64,000 nt of DNA from an uncultured Flavobacteriales bacterium (GTDB taxonomy: Bacteria > Bacteroidota > Bacteroidia > Flavobacteriales > Crocinitomicaceae). The position numbers were made by a program, and so were the translations under genes. Within the stretch, counting starts at the first letter, position 1; each line of letters begins with the position of its first letter. This document shows positions 28,759 to 36,226 of this stretch, piece by piece. A model generated the notes under the pieces. That model searched no databases. It was not told the DNA's origin and saw nothing but the letters and a program-made list of their open reading frames with translations. The stretch is taken from positions 6,489 through 70,488 of the forward strand of contig CAMLFH010000022.1 in NCBI GenBank assembly GCA_946479285.1. Reading direction: 5' to 3'.

Positions 28759-29670
28759 TTATCTCAATTGAGTGCCTCTATAATATGCTAATTCTCGTTT
28801 AATATGTTGTCCTTTAAAGGGGCGTACAAAGATATGATATATCGTTAAAACAATTGGTGAAACTATAAATAAAGCGAAAATCAAATAATATTTAAAAAAG
28901 TTCACCCAAAATTTTCGACTTCCTCCCTTTGCCGTTTTCTTTGTAATCAAATTTGCCCAAATTAGAAAAAGCATTTTTGCCCGTGATTCGATAAACAAGA
29001 TAGAAATCGGAATAGTGACGCCACCTCTTGAAACGAGCTCCTGCTGGAATTGATCTTCCTGATTTGTACTTAATTTTTCTTTTAGCAAGTTTCCAAACTC
29101 ACTTACGCCCTGAATATCTTTATCTGAAACACCTGGTTTTGGAAAAATTCCCCACTTCTTCGTTTTTTGTCCTGTTAACATCCAATGTAAAATAGTCACC
29201 ACACTAACCAGGTTACTGGTTTTATCAATCAATGGCACATTCCCGATTAATTTCCCTCCTGCAGACGCAATTTGTTTTTTGACTGCTTCCTGTGCATTAA
29301 TCCACATATTTCTGCATCCCAGAATAGATACGATATTTGTACCGTTTAGGATTTTGCGGAATGATTCATCCTGTAAAATAGCAGATGCCGGAAGGGAAGG
29401 GGACAAAAACCAGGGCTGATATCCGAAAATAATTAAATCGTACTGTTCTCTTTCAAAATGAAGAGGCTTAATAGGAATGGGCTTTTCAAGAACTGTTTCA
29501 GGCATCGCATCAAAAAAGGTAGCGGTTGTCCACGGAAACGGAAACGGGGTTGCCGCTTCAACTCTTACCCATTCTATCGTACTGTCAGCAAACGGTTTAC
29601 AGAAATTTTGAAGAATTTCGGTAAGTTGTCCGGATTGAGAATAATGTATAACTAAGATATTTTGTGCCAT
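28759..29670 (-). CDS. darA: dialkylresorcinol condensing enzyme DarA
   Basis: From Met at 29670 the 303-residue product starts AQNILVIHYSQSGQLTEIL, a flavodoxin-like opening typical of DarA. It continues with IIFGYQPWFLSPSLPASAIL, NIVSILGCRNMWINAQE and a C-terminal hydrophobic stretch (YLIFALFIVSPIVLTIYHIF). DarA condenses two beta-ketoacyl units to a dialkylcyclohexanedione on the way to the 2,5-dialkylresorcinol half of flexirubin. It is first in a leftward operon of nine genes. A TTG-type longer frame exists, but a -7 box at 29715-29722 and this Met fit best. Confidence 0.85.
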   Translation of the reverse strand: MAQNILVIHYSQSGQLTEILQNFCKPFADSTIEWVRVEAATPFPFPWTTATFFDAMPETVLEKPIPIKPLHFEREQYDLIIFGYQPWFLSPSLPASAILQDESFRKILNGTNIVSILGCRNMWINAQEAVKKQIASAGGKLIGNVPLIDKTSNLVSVVTILHWMLTGQKTKKWGIFPKPGVSDKDIQGVSEFGNLLKEKLSTNQEDQFQQELVSRGGVTIPISILFIESRAKMLFLIWANLITKKTAKGGSRKFWVNFFKYYLIFALFIVSPIVLTIYHIFVRPFKGQHIKRELAYYRGTQLR

Positions 29671-29714
29671 AGTTAATTGGGATCTTGTCAAAAGTGTTTA
29701 ATCTTTTGCTACTA

Positions 29715-29722
29715 CAAATTTA
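29715..29722 (-). promoter_or_regulatory. candidate -7 box of the darA operon
   Basis: TAAATTTG on the leftward strand matches TAnnTTTG and lies 44 bases before the darA ATG. I see no convincing TTTG at -33. Confidence 0.4.
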
Positions 29723-29810
29723 ACAAGGTTTTGTTTCTAAACTACTTTTTTGTGCTCTTTTGAAAGGGTAATCCATTGGTTTTAGCTGTGAATTCTTGAA
29801 AAGTTATGAT

Positions 29811-29818
29811 TAATTTTG
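29811..29818 (+). promoter_or_regulatory. candidate -7 box of the GT2-DUF2062 gene
   Basis: TAATTTTG lies only 6 bases before the ATG at 29825. If it is the real -7 box the transcript would have almost no leader. It could also be chance in AT-rich DNA. Confidence 0.35.
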
Positions 29819-29824
29819 TGATTC

Positions 29825-30997
29825 ATGGAAGCAAGTCTGATATCAATCTCAAGCATAAATGGTTGTGTAATTATTCCCACCTACAATAACGATCGTACCT
29901 TGGCGCGTGTTATTCGCGAGGTGCTCGAGTATGTTCCGTCCGACCGTGTAATTATTGTAAACGACGGAGCAACGGATTCTACGCCCGAAATTTTAAAAAC
30001 ATTCGAGAACGAAGTCACAATTCTTGTTAATGAGGTGAACAAAGGAAAAGGATTTTCACTTAGAAAGGCCTTTAAGTTCGCACAGGAACAAGGATATGAC
30101 ACTGCTTTGACGATTGATTCTGACGGACAGCATTATCCGAGTGATATTCCAATATTGATCGAGCAGGCGATTCAGAATCCGGGTGCAGTGATCATGGGTT
30201 CCCGAAATATGGACCAGGAAGGAGTTCCTCAAAAGAGTTCTTTTGGAAATAAATTCTCCAATTTTTGGTTCAAGGTGGAAACGTGGATTACTTTGCCGGA
30301 TACGCAAACCGGCTTTCGGATCTACCCTTTAAAGCCGCTGAAGAAAATCTGGCTGCTTACCAATAAATTCGAATTGGAGATCGAGGTGATTGTAAAACTG
30401 GCCTGGCGTTTTGTGCCATTCGTTGCCGTCCCGATCCAGGTGAAGTACCACCCGAATGAACGTGTTTCTCATTTCCGTCCGGGAAGAGATTTTACCCGAA
30501 TCAGTATTTTGAATACCGTTTTGGTATTGATTGCTTTGGTCTGGTATTATCCCAGGAAATTCTTTTCTGTTCAAACGTGGAGAGCGATCAAAAACGAAGC
30601 CATCAAGCCAGAGGAATCTAATGCGCGGAAGGCAATGTCTATTGGGTTCGGATTTTTTATGGGAATTATACCGCTTTGGGGTTTTCAGTTATTGATTGGA
30701 ATTCCACTGTCTGTTGTGTTCCGGATGAACAAGGTCTTATTTATTACAGCAGCAAATATTTCAATTCCTCCAACATTGCCGTTTATTATCTATGTAAGTT
30801 TTATATGCGGACAATTGGTTTTGACGGGTAAAACAGATAGTTCTCAGCTTGTTGATATGAGCCTGGAATCTATCAAGAACAATGCGGTTCAATATTTTGT
30901 CGGAGCATGTGTTTTTGCAGTGCTTGCTTTTGCAGCAGGTTTTTTGGTGAGTTTTACCCTGCTGAAGATTTTCAGAAAAGAACCAAAAGCAGGTTAG
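29825..30997 (+). CDS. glycosyltransferase family 2 fused to DUF2062
   Basis: Residues about 12-230 form a GT-A domain (CVIIPTYNNDRTLARVI, VIIVNDGATDSTPEIL, ALTIDSDGQHYPSDIP, TQTGFRIYPL), dolichol-phosphate-mannose-synthase-like. Residues about 265-390 form a DUF2062 module with three or four membrane helices (GFGFFMGIIPLWGFQLLIGIPLS, FIIYVSFICG, VGACVFAVLAFAAGFLVSF). Such fusions often accompany aryl polyene/flexirubin genes in Bacteroidota. The acceptor is unknown. It is divergent from darA and is followed by a long non-coding region of repeats. Confidence 0.85.
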   Translation: MEASLISISSINGCVIIPTYNNDRTLARVIREVLEYVPSDRVIIVNDGATDSTPEILKTFENEVTILVNEVNKGKGFSLRKAFKFAQEQGYDTALTIDSDGQHYPSDIPILIEQAIQNPGAVIMGSRNMDQEGVPQKSSFGNKFSNFWFKVETWITLPDTQTGFRIYPLKPLKKIWLLTNKFELEIEVIVKLAWRFVPFVAVPIQVKYHPNERVSHFRPGRDFTRISILNTVLVLIALVWYYPRKFFSVQTWRAIKNEAIKPEESNARKAMSIGFGFFMGIIPLWGFQLLIGIPLSVVFRMNKVLFITAANISIPPTLPFIIYVSFICGQLVLTGKTDSSQLVDMSLESIKNNAVQYFVGACVFAVLAFAAGFLVSFTLLKIFRKEPKAG

Positions 30998-31054
30998 AGT
31001 CATAATCCTCAGTTTTTCCCCGCAAATGCACAAATTTTTGAGACGCCTACCGGT

Positions 31055-31301
31055 GGGAGTTATGTACTTAAGTCAGGTAGTATCAAAAAAGAACTTAGCG
31101 TAGAATTATTTGACGCGCAGATTTCGCAGACTCCGACATTGTCGGAGCGCAGATTTTAAAAGTTATACATCTGCGTAAATCCGAGACATCCGCGTGCTTT
31201 TTTTAAAATATTCAGCTTCTTGCAAGCTCCTGTTAAATCTATTTGAATCATTGCTTCAAAATAAGAAAATCCTTTTTACCTGTGTTAAATACATAATTCC
31301 C
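31055..31301. mobile_element. 247 bp MITE-like insertion with 9 bp target duplication
   Basis: The 9-mer CCTACCGGT occurs at 31046-31054 and again at 31302-31310. The DNA between starts GGGAGTTATGTACTTAAG and ends with the near-complement; its reversed end reads GGGAATTATGTATTTAAC. The ends match at about 21 of 25 positions. Outside, GAGACG on the left and CGTCTC on the right would pair if the insert and one 9-mer were removed, restoring a hairpin. The insert has no plausible protein gene. It holds a CTCCGAC-ATT-GTCGGAG hairpin (31131-31147). This is the structure of a non-autonomous transposable element. Confidence 0.7.
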
Positions 31302-31454
31302 CCTACCGGTCGTCTCTTTTTAGTTTACAGGAGAATCTCCCACCTCAGATGCACTTTTAATTCGTGTTTGTGGTAAATAAAAACATTCTTGAATAGCGGA
31401 AAACGCCGAAAATTGCCTTTAACTAAAAAACATTTTTGTGCTCAGAAAATCAAA

Positions 31455-31472
31455 GAGGCGACTAAGCGCCTC
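31455..31472 (-). terminator. possible terminator of the leftward polyene operon
   Basis: GAGGCG and CGCCTC form a six-pair stem around six bases (31461-31466). On the leftward strand the stem is followed by TTTGATTTTC. It lies about 70 bases beyond the stop of the last operon gene and is also the right-hand hairpin of the composite repeat. Confidence 0.4.
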
Positions 31473-31540
31473 CAAAAAATTTGTGCATTTGTGGTAAAGA
31501 AAATGTGGGATGCGAATCGTCTCACACCCTACACCCAGTT

Positions 31541-31906
31541 TCAAATGTAGACCCCCGAGAATTTCAAACAAACCGCTTCTGTGGTGATAAGTTGCCCGGA
31601 AACTTTCAACGTTTGGTCTTCCTGCTCCGTAACGGTCATTTTGAATGTTGCTTCCGGTGTGTTTACCGGATTCAGTACAGCCAAAAATTTGCTGGTTGCC
31701 AACGTTTTTAACTGAATCGTTTTTTTGAAATGCGTTCCCAAAATTTCTTTCACCAATTCCAATTGCACAACACCGGGTGTTACGGGATTATTTGGAAAAT
31801 GCCCTTCGTAAATAGAATGGTCTGCATTGATAGAAATAGTCGCCTCCAGTACATTTTCCGCAAATGTCAATTCCTTAATCGTATAAAAAGTGTCTTTTAG
31901 TATCAT
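31541..31906 (-). CDS. hotdog-fold 3-hydroxyacyl-ACP dehydratase (FabZ/ApeI-like)
   Basis: The 121-residue protein has the FabZ active-site pattern YEGHFPNNPVTPGVVQLE, with catalytic His36 and an acidic residue (E50) on the central helix. It would remove water from 3-hydroxyacyl-ACP to make the conjugated double bonds of the polyene. It is last in the leftward operon and touches the LolA-like gene (shared base 31906). A second hotdog protein in the operon (37714-38142) lacks this His, so the two may work as a pair like ApeI-ApeP. Confidence 0.85.
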   Translation of the reverse strand: MILKDTFYTIKELTFAENVLEATISINADHSIYEGHFPNNPVTPGVVQLELVKEILGTHFKKTIQLKTLATSKFLAVLNPVNTPEATFKMTVTEQEDQTLKVSGQLITTEAVCLKFSGVYI

Positions 31907-32532
31907 TAGAAAGTAGTGAATTTAGAATCATTAATTGTTCCGTTAACTTCCATGTTGGAAAAGCTGTAAACCAGTTTGTTATCGTTGTCTGTCAACATAG
32001 TTAGTTCCTTGATCGTCAATTCTTTTTTATTGAAAATCAGGATGATCTCGGAAACATAGCGTTTCATTTTGTCGCTTTTCGGGGTAAGCACCAATTTGTA
32101 ATTGGATTTGTTCTCGTAATAACTGATCTTGAATTCTTTTTCGTTCAGGAATTCGCCGGTCATCATTTGTACCATCAAACCCTGGATTTTTTTGACTACC
32201 ATTTTGGAAGAAGCACTGCTCACTTCTTTGCCTTTTTCCTGGAGTTTAACGGTTTTTCCATTAATCAGGATAATCTGGCTTTCCGGTTTTGATTTTTCCC
32301 AGCGGATTTTGTTTTCCTTCTTGTACCACATTTTCCCGGAGCCTTTTTGTGCAGAAGTCAAAAGGGGAGAAGTAGCCGTTTCGGTAAAATCTGCCTGGAT
32401 GGCTTTCGTTTCCTTGTGCTGTTTTTCCAAAGCTGCTTTGCATGCTTTCGGATCCGCAATTTTAGTATAATCCTGTGCGGAAAGTGTTGCCGAAAGGAGT
32501 AAGAAAAAGAAGAGACTACTTATTAATTTCAT
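31906..32532 (-). CDS. LolA-like outer-membrane lipoprotein carrier
   Basis: The 208-residue protein has a signal peptide (MKLISSLFFFLLLSATLSAQ) and the LolA pattern: TKAIQADFTETATSPLL, GSGKMWYKKENKIRWEKSKP, ILINGKTVKL, then ELTIKELTMLTDNDN and late strands. LolA proteins shuttle hydrophobic cargo across the periplasm. In pigment clusters this copy probably carries the polyene lipid to the outer membrane together with the MMPL exporter. It overlaps the deacetylase gene by 17 bases. Confidence 0.85.
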   Translation of the reverse strand: MKLISSLFFFLLLSATLSAQDYTKIADPKACKAALEKQHKETKAIQADFTETATSPLLTSAQKGSGKMWYKKENKIRWEKSKPESQIILINGKTVKLQEKGKEVSSASSKMVVKKIQGLMVQMMTGEFLNEKEFKISYYENKSNYKLVLTPKSDKMKRYVSEIILIFNKKELTIKELTMLTDNDNKLVYSFSNMEVNGTINDSKFTTF

Positions 32533-33283
32533 GAATGAATTTTTTCAGATTTTCCTGATTTGCAAAAATAATGCCTTTTGCTTTTATCGTGGTGATATAC
32601 TCATCCAGTATATCTGCCGTTTGTTCCAGATTATCATGCAATAAAACAATGCTTCCGGGTTTGGTCCGCATTAAGCGTTTCATTAATGATTCCTTGTTTT
32701 TAAAGGAATCGTATGAACGAACGCTCCATGCCACAATTTTCATGCTCCGTCGTTTCAAAGCACGTGCAATCTTTGGATTCGTATAGCCGATTGGCGGTCT
32801 GAAAATCCTAATTTTTTCAGGTACTAATGGTTCAATGTTTTGAGAAAACGCATCGATTTCTTCGGCAATTTTTGAACTGTGAAGCATGGCAAAGAAAAGC
32901 GAATGATTTTGAGTGTGATTTCCAACGGAATGCCCCTCTGAAATAATGCGCTGCAAAATCTCGGGATGTTCCTGTGCTTTGTATCCGATGACAAAAAAGA
33001 TTGCTTTAATGCCGTGCTTCTGAAGCGTATCTAAAATCCGTGGTGTTTGTTTGGGATCCGGACCATCGTCAAAGGTCAGGATAACTTCCGGACCAACGTT
33101 TCGGAAGATACCCGGATAAAAGTATTGAAAGCGAAGAAAAATGATCCCAAAGACAAGAAAAACACAAAAACTTGAGACCACGAAGAAAATCAAAAGCCAT
33201 AGATAAGGACTGTTCCGGAAAATTAGAAGGACAATTAAGAGCGTACTTAATGCAACTGCAATATTGAGTTTATGCTTCCACAT
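32516..33283 (-). CDS. polysaccharide deacetylase family protein (NodB homology)
   Basis: The 255-residue protein starts with two hydrophobic helices (IAVALSTLLIVLLIF, LLIFFVVSSFCVFLVFGIIF). The NodB domain follows: VILTFDDGPDPKQTPRIL (metal and base Asp), ISEGHSVGNHTQNHSLFF (metal His pair), FRPPIGYTNPKIA and SIVLLHDNLEQT. All key residues are present, so hydrolytic deacetylation is possible, but a sugar substrate inside a pigment cluster is odd. It overlaps both neighbours (17 and 14 bases). Confidence 0.85.
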   Translation of the reverse strand: MWKHKLNIAVALSTLLIVLLIFRNSPYLWLLIFFVVSSFCVFLVFGIIFLRFQYFYPGIFRNVGPEVILTFDDGPDPKQTPRILDTLQKHGIKAIFFVIGYKAQEHPEILQRIISEGHSVGNHTQNHSLFFAMLHSSKIAEEIDAFSQNIEPLVPEKIRIFRPPIGYTNPKIARALKRRSMKIVAWSVRSYDSFKNKESLMKRLMRTKPGSIVLLHDNLEQTADILDEYITTIKAKGIIFANQENLKKFIHEINK

Positions 33284-34193
33284 CAGTTCTACAGATGAGC
33301 GTCAGCCCCAATTTATTAGATTCTAAATTATTCACGATCAAAACTCGTTGATCTGCTGTGTTTTTCAGGAGCCAGTCATTTGCCATGTGCACAGCAAAAG
33401 AAGAAGCGCTTTGGTAAAAACCACTGTAATCCGTGAAAGAGTAATGTTTTTGGTCCGATTTGAAAGTAGTACCGGCTTCCAGGATCAGATCAATATCGGT
33501 AAACGAACAGTTATTAGCAGCAAGGAATTGTGCTGCCAGAGCTTCCGTATTTTCAGAAGAGAAATAAACTTCACAAGCTTGGATCCCGGCAATTGAATTT
33601 CCTTTTTCCCCGGACAAGACCATAAAAGTAGCTCCGGAAGTAAATGGTTTTTCTGTTCCGATCACCGAACCCCGTAACCGCTCTAAAAATGGAATGGCTT
33701 CATCCGTTGCTCCGACCAAAACGGAATTTTTTCCTTCATCAATGCACAAAAGACCATCTTTCAACGCAACTTCAAATGAAAGCGCGTTTTGAGTATGTGT
33801 CATATTGTATGAGTGATTCTTCAGATCTAAAGAAATCTGACCGGAAATGGTATTGTGAGTACTTTGAATAAAAGCAGTTGGAGAAAGAATGTCTCCGCTC
33901 ACACTATTGATTGTGACTAAAAATTTTTCAGTATCTGTCAAACACCCCAATGCGGTTCCTACCGAAATTGCATCGAACTCACGGGAAACTTTTTCCTGGC
34001 AAACTTTAGAGGCAGTAATTCCCATGCGGAGAATAGTGCTCAATCTTCTAAGCGCTGCAACCGGAATGTAATTTTTATAATCCGGAGAGATCAACCCATT
34101 TTCAGCGGTCAAAGGCTTCAGATTATCCCAGATGTTTTCTTTCTGAAACGAGTTCTGATGAGTAATTGATTCTATATGTTGAATGAAATACAT
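33270..34193 (-). CDS. ketosynthase-like chain-length factor, ApeC type
   Basis: The 307-residue protein shares layout with the product at 21674-22711: YIPVAALRRLSTILRMGITAS, ISVGTALGCLTDTEKFL, SPTAFIQSTHNTISGQISLDL and NMTHTQNALSFEVALKDGL. It lacks the nucleophilic Cys and both active His, so it cannot condense alone. It should pair with the active ketosynthase at 34195-35370, whose stop codon lies 1 base from its start. This is the KS/CLF arrangement reported for ApeO-ApeC. Confidence 0.78.
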   Translation of the reverse strand: MYFIQHIESITHQNSFQKENIWDNLKPLTAENGLISPDYKNYIPVAALRRLSTILRMGITASKVCQEKVSREFDAISVGTALGCLTDTEKFLVTINSVSGDILSPTAFIQSTHNTISGQISLDLKNHSYNMTHTQNALSFEVALKDGLLCIDEGKNSVLVGATDEAIPFLERLRGSVIGTEKPFTSGATFMVLSGEKGNSIAGIQACEVYFSSENTEALAAQFLAANNCSFTDIDLILEAGTTFKSDQKHYSFTDYSGFYQSASSFAVHMANDWLLKNTADQRVLIVNNLESNKLGLTLICRTDVEA

Positions 34194-34194
34194 A

Positions 34195-35370
34195 TTAAAC
34201 CTTGCTTAAAATGATCGTTGAGTTATTTCCTCCGAATCCAAAGGAGTTGGATAAGATATGATTTACAGAATTTCCTTCTGAAAAGTTTTTGATCGGAATC
34301 AGGCCTGTTTCTTCGATCGCCTGTCTGAAATTCAGATTTGGCAATAAAAGCCCTTTGTTCAGAGCTAAAATACTGAACACAGCTTCAATTCCTCCGGAGG
34401 CAGCTAAGGTATGACCTGTATAGGCTTTGGTGGAACTGAATGGGGGTACAGCTGTACCAAAAACCGTTTTTATACCGTGAGATTCCGAAAGATCGTTGTT
34501 TGGAGTTGCTGTTCCGTGTGCATTGATGTAATCAATATCATCCGGATTCAAACCGGCAATTGCCAAAGCGCCTTTCATGGAAAGTGTTGCTCCGAGTCCT
34601 TCCGGGGAAGAAGCTGTTTGATGATAAGCGTCCGAAGCATTGCTCCAGCCTGAAAGAACAGCCAAAGGTTCTTTACCGGATTTTTTGAGTGTTTCTTCGG
34701 TTTCCAGAACCAAAAACCCGGCACCTTCACCCAGGTTCAACCCTTTTCGACTTTCATCAAAAGGTCTGCACCATTCGTCATCGAAGATCATTAAAGAACG
34801 AAATCCTGAAATGGTGAATTGGGAAAGCCCATCCGTTCCACCAACGACCACGCGATCCAATTGTCCGCTCAAAAGCATTCTTGCTCCGAGCATGATTGAA
34901 TTCGCTGCAGAGGAACAAGCAGTAGAAATGGTATTGACATATCCGTCGATTCCCAGTTCTTTTGCGATTTGTTCGCTGGTTGAGCCGCTGGGATGATTTT
35001 TGTAAATCTCCAAATCATCACTTTCACCGTTCAAAAAGTCTTTGTAGGCAATTTCACTGACGTCCATTCCGCCCACAGATGTTCCGGAGATTAAGCCGGT
35101 TCTGACAGCAGGATTTAGTGCATGTCCCTTAAAAGCTTCTTTAGCGGCTATCATTCCAAGCAAAGCGGTTCTGGAAGCATGCTGCGTTAATTCAAAACGG
35201 GCGACCAATTCGGCATTGCTCCAGCGGATTTCACCGACTTTGAAACGCTCTGTATAGGGCTTTTGACCTTGCTTAATCCCGGTTTTTTCAGAACTCAGGG
35301 AAAGCAAAGTTTCTTCTACGTTTTCACCGATAGAAGAAATAACGCCATATCCAGTAACGTAAATGCGCAT
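34195..35370 (-). CDS. beta-ketoacyl-ACP synthase, polyene-extending (ApeO-like)
   Basis: The 391-residue ketosynthase has C152 in NTISTACSSAANSIML, H285 in NAHGTATPNNDL and H320 in AYTGHTLAASGG, plus SNSFGFGGNNSTI. It is about as similar to the ketosynthase at 22702 as to any other in the cluster (GTSVGGMDVSE, CRPFDESRKGLNLGEGAGF). It is followed by its Cys-less partner and preceded by an ACP, a complete minimal extending set. Confidence 0.9.
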   Translation of the reverse strand: MRIYVTGYGVISSIGENVEETLLSLSSEKTGIKQGQKPYTERFKVGEIRWSNAELVARFELTQHASRTALLGMIAAKEAFKGHALNPAVRTGLISGTSVGGMDVSEIAYKDFLNGESDDLEIYKNHPSGSTSEQIAKELGIDGYVNTISTACSSAANSIMLGARMLLSGQLDRVVVGGTDGLSQFTISGFRSLMIFDDEWCRPFDESRKGLNLGEGAGFLVLETEETLKKSGKEPLAVLSGWSNASDAYHQTASSPEGLGATLSMKGALAIAGLNPDDIDYINAHGTATPNNDLSESHGIKTVFGTAVPPFSSTKAYTGHTLAASGGIEAVFSILALNKGLLLPNLNFRQAIEETGLIPIKNFSEGNSVNHILSNSFGFGGNNSTIILSKV

Positions 35371-35625
35371 TTATTGATTTTTAGAAATGTAATCTGCTAA
35401 AGTATTCACCGAATGAAAGATCTCTTTTCCTGCAGCCGGATCAGCAATTTTAATTCCGTAGTTAGAATCCAGTAAAACAATGAATTCCAAAGCATCAATC
35501 GAGTCCAGTCCAAGTCCGTCTTCTCCGAATAAAGGAGCATCGTCCCGGATGTCTGCAGGTGTTAAATCTTCAAGGTTCAATTGCTCAATAATTTGAGCCT
35601 TTAGGTTTTCTTTTAAGTCACTCAT
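35371..35625 (-). CDS. acyl carrier protein
   Basis: An 84-residue ACP with phosphopantetheine Ser42 in LGLDSIDALEFIVLL. It closely resembles the ACP at 23907-24176 (NLEDLTPADIRDDAPLFGED against NLLDLTPADINNDVPLFGEE). It is thus part of a duplicated ACP-KS-CLF block. It abuts the ketosynthase start and overlaps the 202-residue gene by 8 bases. Confidence 0.93.
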   Translation of the reverse strand: MSDLKENLKAQIIEQLNLEDLTPADIRDDAPLFGEDGLGLDSIDALEFIVLLDSNYGIKIADPAAGKEIFHSVNTLADYISKNQ

Positions 35626-36226
35626 TTCTGTATTGTTTAATTAGAGTTGAAAGTTCAAATTCGATTGAATGTTCTTTGCTTTCTGAATTAGTCAGCAAAA
35701 ATAGGAAACATTCTTGTTCGCCATTCGTTTTTGCTTCTACCCAGGCACATAAACAGCTATTATTTCCCTTATTTAACGCTATTTGTGACCATTCCGCAAA
35801 ATGAGCCGGATGAAAGGCTTCTTCCACGAAAAAGCAATTTTCACCATACCATTTGTGGCGGATACATAATTCTCCGGTTACGATATTCGGCAAAGTATAG
35901 ACAAACAGGGAAGGGCTGGGTTTTTTTAGCTGTTCGTAGCTTTCTACAAACAGGTTGTCTGTATTCTGACTGGCAGAACTATTTGCAAAGATTAGTTGAA
36001 GATCGTTCTCCTGGTCAAGCTCTTTGGGAAAAAACGGAAGCAGGATTTCTGTTCCGATGAATGCCATTTTGGAAAGAACATCCATTTTGTAAAACTTCGG
36101 ATAGTCCGCATTGAGCTGCTGATAGGCTGACTTCAGCGGGTTCTCTTCGTCCAATCCAACGAAAAGGGCCTTTCCGTTCAGATACACTCCTTTCGGAGAA
36201 ACGTAACTATGTGCCAGGATCTTCAC
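35618..36226 (-). CDS. short ketosynthase-like protein without catalytic residues
   Basis: The 202-residue protein resembles one half of a ketosynthase: an N-terminal SYVSPKGVYLNGKAL, then LQLIFANSSASQNTDNLF, and LPNIVTGELCIRHKWYGENCFFVEEAF where an active enzyme would carry TACSS. No His motifs exist. Proteins of about 200 residues of this kind are found in aryl polyene/flexirubin clusters, and the function is not known to me. It overlaps both the upstream ketosynthase (4 bases) and the downstream ACP (8 bases), so stoichiometric expression seems intended. A scaffold or partner role is inferred. Confidence 0.65.
   Translation of the reverse strand: MKILAHSYVSPKGVYLNGKALFVGLDEENPLKSAYQQLNADYPKFYKMDVLSKMAFIGTEILLPFFPKELDQENDLQLIFANSSASQNTDNLFVESYEQLKKPSPSLFVYTLPNIVTGELCIRHKWYGENCFFVEEAFHPAHFAEWSQIALNKGNNSCLCAWVEAKTNGEQECFLFLLTNSESKEHSIEFELSTLIKQYRNE

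Larger units (their letters stand above)
31018..31495. repeat. composite inverted repeat locus 1 (REPIN-like), interrupted by a MITE
   Basis: This fills most of the 540-base gap between the GT2 gene and the dehydratase gene. The left arm (CCCGCAAATGCACAAAT, 31019 on) and the right arm (ATTTGTGCATTTGTGG, near 31480-31495) are inverted copies. Each arm is followed inward by a short hairpin: GAGACG-CCTACCGGT, with its matching CGTCTC now at 31311-31316, and GAGGCG/CGCCTC at 31455-31472. A further weak arm (TTCGTGTTTGTGG) lies near 31360. The same design recurs at 52273-52392. No coding sequence is supported here. Confidence 0.7.

Noticed and set aside
31194..31376. Short open frame in the gap between the GT2 gene and the dehydratase gene
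   Set aside because: It crosses the right end of the MITE-like insert and its target duplication, has no start signal and no recognisable protein; it is a by-product of the repeat.
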